Origin: Solirubrobacteraceae bacterium
Lineage (GTDB): Bacteria; Actinomycetota; Thermoleophilia; Solirubrobacterales; Solirubrobacteraceae
NCBI GenBank assembly: GCA_024711025.1
Contig: JANJTP010000021.1
Location: 1-64,000, forward strand
Length of the DNA stretch: 64,000 bases
Reading direction: 5' to 3'
Of this stretch, positions 24,365 to 31,554 are shown piece after piece. The notes under the pieces are model-generated. The model was not told where the DNA came from. It saw nothing but the letters and a program-made list of their open reading frames with translations, and made no database searches. A program made the position numbers and the translations under genes. Within the stretch, counting starts at the first letter, position 1. Every line of letters begins with the position of its first letter.

Positions 24365-25805
24365 CTTGTGTTCTCCTTGTTTCGTTGGTTGTCTGACTTT
24401 CCCCGGGCAGGGACACGCCCTGGCCTTCGCGAGGCAGGAAGACGCCTTGACCCGGGTTGGCCTTCAGCTCGCCGTCCTCGACGAGCACCGCGCCGCGCTG
24501 CATGACCAGCGTGGGAGCGCCGACACACTCACGGCCCTCCCACATGCTGTAGTCGGTCTTCAGCCCCTGCTCGGCCGCACGAATGACGTGCTTCGCGGTT
24601 GGGTCGAAGACGACGAGGTCGGCGTCGGACCCGGGGCTCAGCGTGCCCTTTCTCGGGTACATGCCGAAGATCTTGGCCGGCGCCTCGCAGAGCACCTCGA
24701 CCAGCTTGGGAAGAGTGATCCGCCCCTCGTTCACACCCGCGTCGAAGACGATCGACAGCAGGTTGCCGATGCCGGGGAGACCCGATGGGGACTTGAAGAC
24801 GTCGTCCCAGATCGGCTCCTTCTTCTCCTGCGTATGACCGGCGTAGTCGGTCGAGACGACCTCGATGACGCCGTCGGCCACTCCCTGCCAGAGGGCGTCG
24901 AGGTCCTCCTGCTCGCGCAGCGGCGGACCGACCTTGGCCAGCGACCCCCGCTTGCGCAGCTCCTCGTTCTTGAGCGTCAGGTAGTGGATGCAGGTCTCGG
25001 TGTAGAGCGGGGTGCTCGAGCCCCACGAGCGCCAGAGGCGCACGAGGTCGACCGACTGCCGCGCGCTCAGGTGGACGAGGTAGAGCGGGCAGCCGACGGT
25101 CGACGCGAACGTCGCGATCCGCATGACCGCCTCGGTCTCGGCGAGGTTCGGCGCCGACAGCGAGTGGTACTCGGGCGTCGTCTTGCCCTGCGCGATGAAC
25201 TCGTCCTGGAGATGGTCGAGCAGGCTCCCGTTCTCGGCGTGCACCTGGAACAGACCGCCGTTGGCGGCGACGATCTCGAGCACCTGGAGCAGCTCCGGAT
25301 CGTCGAGCATCATTCCGCGCTTGCGGTAGGCCATGAACCCCTTGAACGAGGTGATGCCCATCTCGACGAGCTGGGGGATCGTCTCCGGGAGCAGCTCGAG
25401 GTCGTCGCGGCAGAGACTGCCGTGAGCGGAGAAGTCGATCATCGACTTCTCCTCGCCCTCCGCGATGAAGGTCTTGACGGCATCGACGATCGTGCCGGTC
25501 CCGCCCCACGCCTTGATCGCTCCGATGAAGCCGATCAGGGTCGTCGTCCCGCCGAGCGCGGCGGAGGCCGAGATCGTGTCGATCCGGTCGGTGTAGACCG
25601 GGTGGAGGTGAGCGTCGATGATCCCGGGCAGCACGTAGCGCCCGGTGGCGTCGATCACCGTCTCGGCGTCGGGCGCCTCGCCGGGGGGCACGACGGCCGC
25701 CACGATGCCGTCCTTGATGACGACGTCCCGTCGGCGCATGCCCTTGCCGTCGACGACGACGCCGCCGCTTACGACCACGTCGGGGGTCTGCTTCGGATCG
25801 CTCAT
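24357..25805 (-). CDS. hydantoinase/dihydropyrimidinase-family amidohydrolase
   Basis: 482 residues. It belongs to the cyclic amidohydrolases: metal ligands H66 and H68 (DAHLHP), the carbamylated lysine K155 in TSFKGFMAY, H189 (VHAEN), H245 (LVHLSA) and D320 (STDYAGH) are all present. These enzymes open five- or six-membered cyclic ureides or amides. The STDYAGH block differs from the STDHCPF of classical dihydropyrimidinases, so the substrate may differ from dihydrouracil. ATG 25805 has AGGACAGGAC just upstream. It lies 8 bases after the aspartase-family gene and is coupled to the nitrilase-family gene. Confidence 0.85.
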   Translation of the reverse strand: MSDPKQTPDVVVSGGVVVDGKGMRRRDVVIKDGIVAAVVPPGEAPDAETVIDATGRYVLPGIIDAHLHPVYTDRIDTISASAALGGTTTLIGFIGAIKAWGGTGTIVDAVKTFIAEGEEKSMIDFSAHGSLCRDDLELLPETIPQLVEMGITSFKGFMAYRKRGMMLDDPELLQVLEIVAANGGLFQVHAENGSLLDHLQDEFIAQGKTTPEYHSLSAPNLAETEAVMRIATFASTVGCPLYLVHLSARQSVDLVRLWRSWGSSTPLYTETCIHYLTLKNEELRKRGSLAKVGPPLREQEDLDALWQGVADGVIEVVSTDYAGHTQEKKEPIWDDVFKSPSGLPGIGNLLSIVFDAGVNEGRITLPKLVEVLCEAPAKIFGMYPRKGTLSPGSDADLVVFDPTAKHVIRAAEQGLKTDYSMWEGRECVGAPTLVMQRGAVLVEDGELKANPGQGVFLPREGQGVSLPGESQTTNETRRTQGG

Positions 25806-25813
25806 GTCCTGTC

Positions 25814-27250
25814 CTATCGCTCGGCCGGTGCGAGGAAGTTGTGGGGGTCGAGCAGCGCCTGTGCCGTCTCGCGATCGACGATGCCCATGTCCGTCACCAC
25901 GTCGACGACGGGACGGCCCTGGTCGAGTGCCGCGTAGGCGACCTTCGACGCCGCGTCGTAGCCGGTCACCGGCAGCAGCGCGGTGGCGAGCACGGGGCTG
26001 CGCGCGGTCATCTGCGCGCACGTCTCGACGTTCACCTCGATGCCGTCCACGCACATCGTGGCGAGCGTGCGGGCCGCGCGCTCGAGCAGCCTGAACGACT
26101 CGAGCATGCAGTACGCGACCATCGACCCGTGGGAGTTGAGCTCGAGCTCTCCGTCGGACACGGCCAGCGACACCGCATCGTCGTATCCCGCGACGAGGTA
26201 CGCCGTCTGGTTGACGAGCATCGGCACGACGGGGTTGACCTTGCCCGGCATGATCGACGAGCCTGACTGGACCGCCGGCAGGCGGATCTCGTTGAGGCCG
26301 GCGACGGGGCCCGAGCCCATCAGCTTGAGGTCGGTGGCGATCTTCGACATCGAGATGCCGGTGACGCGCGCGCGGCTCATCAGGAAGGCCATCGGCTCGT
26401 CGTTCTGCGTCGCCCCGACGAGGCTCTCCGGCAGGCGCCAGGTGCGCCCGGTGACCTCGGAGAGAAGCTCGACGACCATCGACTGGTAACCGGGCGGAGT
26501 GGCAAAGCCGGTGCCGATCGCCGTCGCGCCGAGGTTCACGACCTCCAGCGGCTCGAGCTCGCGCCGCAGCGCCTCGCGACAGCCGCGAATGGCGCTCGCG
26601 TAGCCGGTCCAGATCTGGCCGAACGAGATCGGCAGAGCGTCCTGGAGGCAGGTCCGCCCCATCTTGACGAAGTCCGCGTGCTCGGCCGCCTTGCGCAGGA
26701 ACGACTGCTCCAGCTCCTCGAGCGCCACCGAGAGCCGCTCGACGAGCTGCGCGGCGAGCAGGTGCAGTGCCGTGTGGATGACGTCGTTCGTCGACTGCGA
26801 GCGGTTGACGTGGTCGTTCGGGTGGATCGGCGAGTACGAGCCGAGCGGTGAGCCGAGGATCTCGCTCGCGCGGTTGGCGAGGACCTCGTTGACGTTCATG
26901 TTGTACGAGGTGTCGCTCGGCGCGAGGACGTCGACGATCAGCTGGTCGAGCAGGGCGCCTCCGAGCACCTCGTCGCAGGCCTGCGTGATCGCCGCCCCGT
27001 GCTGGGGCTCGATGACCCCGAGCTTCGTGTTTGCGGCGCAGGCGGCCTTCTTCACGAGGACGATCGCGTCCGTCAGCAGCGGGTACGCGCCGATCGAAGC
27101 GGCCCCCGGCACCACGCCTTCGGACGCTCGCTGGCTGTGGGCACCCCAGTAGGCGTCGGCGGGGATCTCGACGTCCCCCAGCAGGTCGTGCTCCACGCGG
27201 ACGGCCTTCGCGGCAGTGGTCTCGCCCATATCGCTCTCCAGGGTCGTCAT
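25814..27250 (-). CDS. aspartase/fumarase-family lyase (aspartate ammonia-lyase-like)
   Basis: 478 residues. Signatures are GSSIMPGKVNP at 330-340 with the catalytic serine loop, NDHVNRSQSTND at 145-156, and GATAIGTGF near 241-249. Overall alignment by eye is closest to AspA, which splits aspartate to fumarate and ammonia. The substrate loop reads PSDTSYNMN where AspA has GAGTSVNMN, so a related amino-dicarboxylate such as an N-substituted aspartate is possible. ATG 27250 overlaps the preceding MmgE/PrpD stop as ATGA. Its place beside hydantoinase and carbamoylase genes would allow a route ureidosuccinate to aspartate to fumarate; this is inference. Confidence 0.82.
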   Translation of the reverse strand: MTTLESDMGETTAAKAVRVEHDLLGDVEIPADAYWGAHSQRASEGVVPGAASIGAYPLLTDAIVLVKKAACAANTKLGVIEPQHGAAITQACDEVLGGALLDQLIVDVLAPSDTSYNMNVNEVLANRASEILGSPLGSYSPIHPNDHVNRSQSTNDVIHTALHLLAAQLVERLSVALEELEQSFLRKAAEHADFVKMGRTCLQDALPISFGQIWTGYASAIRGCREALRRELEPLEVVNLGATAIGTGFATPPGYQSMVVELLSEVTGRTWRLPESLVGATQNDEPMAFLMSRARVTGISMSKIATDLKLMGSGPVAGLNEIRLPAVQSGSSIMPGKVNPVVPMLVNQTAYLVAGYDDAVSLAVSDGELELNSHGSMVAYCMLESFRLLERAARTLATMCVDGIEVNVETCAQMTARSPVLATALLPVTGYDAASKVAYAALDQGRPVVDVVTDMGIVDRETAQALLDPHNFLAPAER

Positions 27251-28683
27251 TCCGTGCCTCTCGCTTGGGCGAGCAGCTCGCCGATGTCGTCGACCTGCTC
27301 GAGACTCCAGGCCAGATCGCGCAGAGCCGTGACCTGCGCTGCGGGCAGCGTGCGGCCCGCGCAGTCGAAGAACTTCTCGTCCAGCTCCGCGCTCGTGAGC
27401 TGATTGCCGGGGTTGCCCCTGGCCGCGTCGACCCGGCGACGGTGCACCTGTCCGCCCGCGGTCGTGATCTCGACCGATGCGGCGGGCCAGCGCCGGCTCG
27501 TGGGGCGCTCGAGATCGGTGTCGACGAAGACCTCGCAGCGGCGCATCAGATCCCGGATGGCCTCGTCGCCCACGATCTCGTCGGTGAAGTGCTCGAGTCC
27601 CAGACGCCCGTTGGAGAGCGCGACGGCGACCGCGAAGCCCATGCTGAACTTCGCCTGCGACCCGCTCGTCGGCCAGGGATGGAGCAGCTCGCCGGGAACC
27701 TCCGGGGTCGTGCCGATGCGGACCGACTCGACGTCCGCCGGCGCGATCCCCTCGTCGGCGACGATCGCGAGCACCGCGTCGACCGCCGGATGGCTGCCGG
27801 TGCATGACGGATAGCGCTTGAAGGCGACGCCGTCGGCGACGATCGCCAGCTCGTCCACCCCGGCCACGGCCTCGGGCGGCCGACGATCCGCGAACGCGGC
27901 GAAGAACCCCAGTCGGTCCTCGAGCGCCGTCGGGCACGCGGTCAGACCGGCCTGCGCGAGCAGCGCCGACTGCACGCCGTCCGCGGCGGCCATCCCCGCG
28001 TGGAACGGCTTGACCGTGTAGCCGAAGTTCGCCTTCAGCCCCGAGGCCCGGCTCGCGGCGATGCCGAGCGCACAGGAGAGCTGCTCGCGGCTCAGCCCGA
28101 GCAGGCTGCCGGCAGCGATCGCCGCGCCGAACACCCCGATGGCGCTCGTCAGGTGCCAGCCGCGGCGCGCGAACTCGTCGGTCAGCGACTCGCCGATGCG
28201 AGCAGCGACCTCCAGGCCGGCGACGTAGGCGGTGATCAGATCGCGCCCGCTGCTTGCGCGGGACTCGCCGATCGCCAGCGCGGCCGGCAGGATCACGGCG
28301 CTCGCGTGGCCGATGTAGGTCCAGCTCGTGTCGTCGTAGTCGAGCGCGTGGGCGAGCGTGCCGTTCGCGAGCGCGGCGCCCTCCGGGGCGACGCTGCTCG
28401 TCGTGCCGAGGATGCTCGACGGTCCCTCTCCGTACGAGGAGCGAACATGCTCGAAGACGATCGAGCTCTCGTCCTCGCTCCAGCCGGCGAGCGCGACGCC
28501 GAGGGTGTCGAGCACGCAGGCCTTGGCCTGGGCGATCGCCTCATCGGGCAGCGCGTCGAAACGCAGCGCGCCCGCGACGTCGAGCAGCCCGCCGGTGAAG
28601 GTCGCGACGCCGGAGCCCTCCGGGGACGACGGGGCGCGGCCAGTGCCGTCGCCCTTCCTCGATGCCTCACCGATCCTGTTCAT
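27247..28683 (-). CDS. MmgE/PrpD-family protein 1
   Basis: 478 residues with the two-domain MmgE/PrpD layout: a helical N-terminal domain (DTLGVALAG near 60; GTLAHALDYDDT near 110; WHLTS...GVFGAAIAA near 175) and an alpha/beta lid, then return to the helical domain. The family contains 2-methylcitrate dehydratase, cis-aconitate decarboxylase and iminodisuccinate epimerase. Start ATG 28683 lies 10 bases behind a TAAACG -10 box. This is the first gene after promoter A and is coupled to the aspartase-family gene, a pairing compatible with epimerase plus lyase on a substituted aspartate. The reaction is unproven. Confidence 0.78.
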   Translation of the reverse strand: MNRIGEASRKGDGTGRAPSSPEGSGVATFTGGLLDVAGALRFDALPDEAIAQAKACVLDTLGVALAGWSEDESSIVFEHVRSSYGEGPSSILGTTSSVAPEGAALANGTLAHALDYDDTSWTYIGHASAVILPAALAIGESRASSGRDLITAYVAGLEVAARIGESLTDEFARRGWHLTSAIGVFGAAIAAGSLLGLSREQLSCALGIAASRASGLKANFGYTVKPFHAGMAAADGVQSALLAQAGLTACPTALEDRLGFFAAFADRRPPEAVAGVDELAIVADGVAFKRYPSCTGSHPAVDAVLAIVADEGIAPADVESVRIGTTPEVPGELLHPWPTSGSQAKFSMGFAVAVALSNGRLGLEHFTDEIVGDEAIRDLMRRCEVFVDTDLERPTSRRWPAASVEITTAGGQVHRRRVDAARGNPGNQLTSAELDEKFFDCAGRTLPAAQVTALRDLAWSLEQVDDIGELLAQARGTE

Positions 28684-28693
28684 TGCAAGCGAA

Positions 28694-28722
28694 CGTTTAG
28701 CGAGAAAGAACACTGCTGTCAA
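28694..28722 (-). promoter_or_regulatory. promoter A: TTGACA-N17-TAAACG
   Basis: On the minus strand -35 TTGACA (28717-28722) and -10 TAAACG (28694-28699) are 17 bases apart. Transcription would start about 4 bases before ATG 28683. The block CGCTAAAC is shared with promoters B and C of the island. Confidence 0.65.
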
Positions 28723-28767
28723 CCCGAGAAAGCCGCAGAGCAGCCTCGCAGGCGCCACTCCGGCCCA

Positions 28768-30102
28768 TCAGCCGAGTGCGCTCGTCAGCTCGCCGAGGTC
28801 GGCGAGCTGCTCGAGGCGGGCGACCGTGCCCACCACGGTGCTGCCACGCCCGTCGAGCACCGGCGCGGTGAGCGAGAGGAACTTGTCTGTGACCTCCGAG
28901 CGCGGCACGGGGTTCGCCGCATCGCCGCGCAGCGTCATCGCCTCGCGCGTCAGCCGGCGCCCGTCCTTCAGCGCGATCGACACCTCCGCCAGCGGCTTGC
29001 CGCCGTCGCGCAGCGACATGCGCTCGTCGGTCTTCAAGGTCACGCGCGTGGCGAGAGCGAGCACGCGCGGGTCCTCGCGCGCCGGCAGCTGGAACGCGGC
29101 CACGTCCGTCGCGCCGAGCGCCAGCGAGGCGGCCAGCGCATAGGGGATGGAGAACTTGGCCGCGAGCATCGTCTTCGGTGCCGGGTCGGTCAGGCCGGCC
29201 GCGGTCGGGAATGTCGTGACCTCGATGCGCTCGACGTCGTCGGCCTCGAACGGGCTCTCCTGCCTGAGCGCCGCGAGCAGCTGCAGCGGCGCGTGGTTGT
29301 ACAGGCAGCAGGCGTGGAACTTGAAGTAGCCCTGCTGGATGCGAAACGGGGCGCCCCATCCCTCCAGCACCGCCTCGGGCTCGAAGCCGTCTCCGAGCAC
29401 CCTGCCGAACACGTCGCTCGGCCCGTCGGCCAGCGCCGTGTAGCCGCAGCGGTGCAGATGCGCGGCCAGGACGCCCTGGAGGCCCGACCGGCCCGGGTAG
29501 AGGTTCCGGACGGTGGCCCCCTCGAAGCACGGCGTCCACGAGTTCGCGGGGCTCATCGACGCGGCGAGGCTCACGACCGCGCGGACGTCGCGCTCGTCGT
29601 AGCCCAGCACCTTCGCGGTCGCGACGGCCGCGCCTACCGCTCCCCAGGTCCCGTGCGGATGCACGACGTCGCGCAGGTGCGTGGCCGTGCCCATCCGCGA
29701 GTAGACCTCGTAGCCGGCGACGACCGCTTCGAGGAAGCGCGCCCCGGAGGCGCCCGACTCCTCGGCCGCCGCCAGCGCCGCGGGCACGACGTGGACCGCG
29801 GGGTGACCGCCTCCGTGGCGGTTGCCCTCGTCCATCTCCAGCGACACCCCGGCGGTGCCGTTGACGAGCGTCGCCAGCAGCGGCTCGGCCTTGAGGCCGT
29901 GCCCGATCAGCGTCGCGGTGGGAGAGCCGGCGCGGGCGGCTGCCCAGCGGGCGGCGTTCGCATTGTCCTCGAGGGCGCTGCCGGCGAGCATCGCGCCGAG
30001 CGTGTCGAGCACGACGCTCTTCGTCGCCTCGAGCGCCGCCGCGTCCAGGTCTGCGAGCGAGAGCTCGCAGACCCGGCTGGCGACGCGGTCGAGGTAGTCC
30101 AT
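28768..30102 (-). CDS. MmgE/PrpD-family protein 2
   Basis: 444 residues, a second member of the family but clearly not a recent duplicate of the first. The N-terminal helices have DTLGAMLAG near 40, NGTAGVSLEMDEGNRHGGGHPAVHV near 80 with the conserved H/D positions, and HPHGTWGAVGAA near 148. A CCLYNHAPL segment lies near 276. ATG 30102 was preferred to TTG 30126, which is inside the preceding FeS-subunit gene. It is the last gene of the run that begins with the second hydroxylase and lies just before promoter A. The function is unknown beyond isomerase/dehydratase/decarboxylase chemistry known in the family. Confidence 0.76.
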   Translation of the reverse strand: MDYLDRVASRVCELSLADLDAAALEATKSVVLDTLGAMLAGSALEDNANAARWAAARAGSPTATLIGHGLKAEPLLATLVNGTAGVSLEMDEGNRHGGGHPAVHVVPAALAAAEESGASGARFLEAVVAGYEVYSRMGTATHLRDVVHPHGTWGAVGAAVATAKVLGYDERDVRAVVSLAASMSPANSWTPCFEGATVRNLYPGRSGLQGVLAAHLHRCGYTALADGPSDVFGRVLGDGFEPEAVLEGWGAPFRIQQGYFKFHACCLYNHAPLQLLAALRQESPFEADDVERIEVTTFPTAAGLTDPAPKTMLAAKFSIPYALAASLALGATDVAAFQLPAREDPRVLALATRVTLKTDERMSLRDGGKPLAEVSIALKDGRRLTREAMTLRGDAANPVPRSEVTDKFLSLTAPVLDGRGSTVVGTVARLEQLADLGELTSALG

Positions 30103-30115
30103 TGGTGCGCTCGGC

Positions 30116-30613
30116 TCAGGAGGCAACCGGAACCGCTTTGCCCGACGACTCCTTCTCGGCGGCCGAGAGCACGGCGCGCACGATCCCGGAGTAGCCGGTG
30201 CAGCGGCAGAGGCTCCCGCGCATGTAGTGGCGCACCTCGAGCTCTGTCGGGTTGGGGTTCTCGTTCAACAGAGCGCGGCTCATGACGACCATCCCGGGCG
30301 TGCAATAGCCGCACTGGACGCCACCCTCGTCGAGGAACGCCTCCTGGACCGGATCGAGCTGCCCGTAGCTGCCGATCCCCTCGACCGTGACGACCTCGCG
30401 ACCGTCGACGTCCGCGGCGAGCACGATGCACGAGAGCAGCGGCTGACCGTCGACGTGGACGGCGCACGCGCCGCACTCGCCGATTCCGCAGCCGTACTTC
30501 GTGCCGGTCAGGCTCTCGCGCTCCCGGACCACGTTCATGAGGAGCTCGTTGGGCTCGACGAGGATCTCCCGCGGCTCGCCGTTGAGAACGAACTTGATCA
30601 GGTGCTTGTTCAC
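30116..30613 (-). CDS. molybdenum hydroxylase 1, 2Fe-2S subunit
   Basis: 165 residues with both iron-sulfur clusters of XDH-family small subunits: the plant-type motif C42-x4-C47-x2-C50...C62 and the C-terminal helical-domain motifs CGYC (near 103) and CRCTGY (near 138). It passes electrons from the Mo site to the FAD subunit. GTG 30613 overlaps the FAD-subunit stop as GTGA and has AAGGAGA upstream. Gene order large-FAD-FeS with overlaps indicates a coexpressed heterotrimer. Complete length. Confidence 0.92.
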   Translation of the reverse strand: MNKHLIKFVLNGEPREILVEPNELLMNVVRERESLTGTKYGCGIGECGACAVHVDGQPLLSCIVLAADVDGREVVTVEGIGSYGQLDPVQEAFLDEGGVQCGYCTPGMVVMSRALLNENPNPTELEVRHYMRGSLCRCTGYSGIVRAVLSAAEKESSGKAVPVAS

Positions 30614-31554
30614 GAGATCTCCTTTCCTCCGGCCCGGAGCCAGGCGGACTCGAGCGCGTCGCGAACGATGGTGGCGACGATCCGACGGCGGTACTCGTCG
30701 GTCGAGCGCACGTCGGTGATCGGCGCCGACTCCGAGGCCGCGATCCGGCCGGCCTCGTCGAGCAACGCCGCATCGACCTGCTTGTCGCGCAGCGACCCGG
30801 CGGCCTCCATCGCCAGGAGCGGCGTCGGAGCGACCGAGCCGAGCGCGATCCGGGCCTCGGTGATCCTGTCGCCGTCGCGCACGACCCGTACGGCCGCCGC
30901 GACCTTCGAGATGTCTGCCATGACGCGGGCGACCTTGACGAACGCGCTCCCGGTCTCGGCGCCGCACCGCGGCAGGCGCACCGAGCGCACCAGCTCGTCC
31001 GCACGGATGACCGACTTGCCCGGCCCGGTGAACAGGTCCGAGAGAGCGACGGCACGCTCGCCGGACTTCGACACCAGGTCTACCACCGCGTCGAACGCCA
31101 GCAGCGCGGGCGCGCTGTCGGACGCCGGCGAAGCGTTGCGGATGTTCCCGCCGATCGTGGCCATCACCATGACCGGGACCGTGCTGAACGACTCACACGC
31201 CTCGGCCAGCGCCGTGTAGCGCTCGAGCACCGGCGCCGACCGGGCCACGCTGCGCACGCTCGTGGTCGCGCCGATCGTCAGGCCGTCGTCGGCCGTGATG
31301 CCCCGCAGCTCCGAGACGCTGGCGAGGCTGATCAGCCTCGCCGGGCTCAGGCGCTCCATCTTCATCTGCACGATCAGGTCGGTGCCGCCCGCGATCAGGC
31401 GGGCGTCGTCCCCGTGCTCGGCCAGCTCGGAGCAGGCCTCCTCGACCGACGCGGGCCGGGAGTACTCGAACTCGGTCACCAGCACGCGCGTGTTGGTGGC
31501 GGGCAGCACCCCCTCGTCGCCGGATCTCGTGACTTTCAGAACCTCTGTCGTCAT
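30610..31554 (-). CDS. molybdenum hydroxylase 1, FAD-binding subunit
   Basis: 314 residues of the CoxM/XdhB type: FAD-binding loops IAGGTDL near 55 and TIGGNIRNASPASDSAPAL near 132-150, plus the C-terminal CO-dehydrogenase flavoprotein domain. It carries the electron-exit flavin. The first 25 residues are an extension before the usual EFEYSRP start of the fold, so a shorter start is possible. ATG 31554 shares one base with the large-subunit stop. Confidence 0.9.
   Translation of the reverse strand: MTTEVLKVTRSGDEGVLPATNTRVLVTEFEYSRPASVEEACSELAEHGDDARLIAGGTDLIVQMKMERLSPARLISLASVSELRGITADDGLTIGATTSVRSVARSAPVLERYTALAEACESFSTVPVMVMATIGGNIRNASPASDSAPALLAFDAVVDLVSKSGERAVALSDLFTGPGKSVIRADELVRSVRLPRCGAETGSAFVKVARVMADISKVAAAVRVVRDGDRITEARIALGSVAPTPLLAMEAAGSLRDKQVDAALLDEAGRIAASESAPITDVRSTDEYRRRIVATIVRDALESAWLRAGGKEIS

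Noticed and set aside
24357-27250. Classical reductive uracil degradation operon
   Set aside because: Hydantoinase and carbamoylase would fit, but no dihydropyrimidine dehydrogenase or beta-alanine aminotransferase is present and the lyase, PrpD and Mo hydroxylase genes are not explained.
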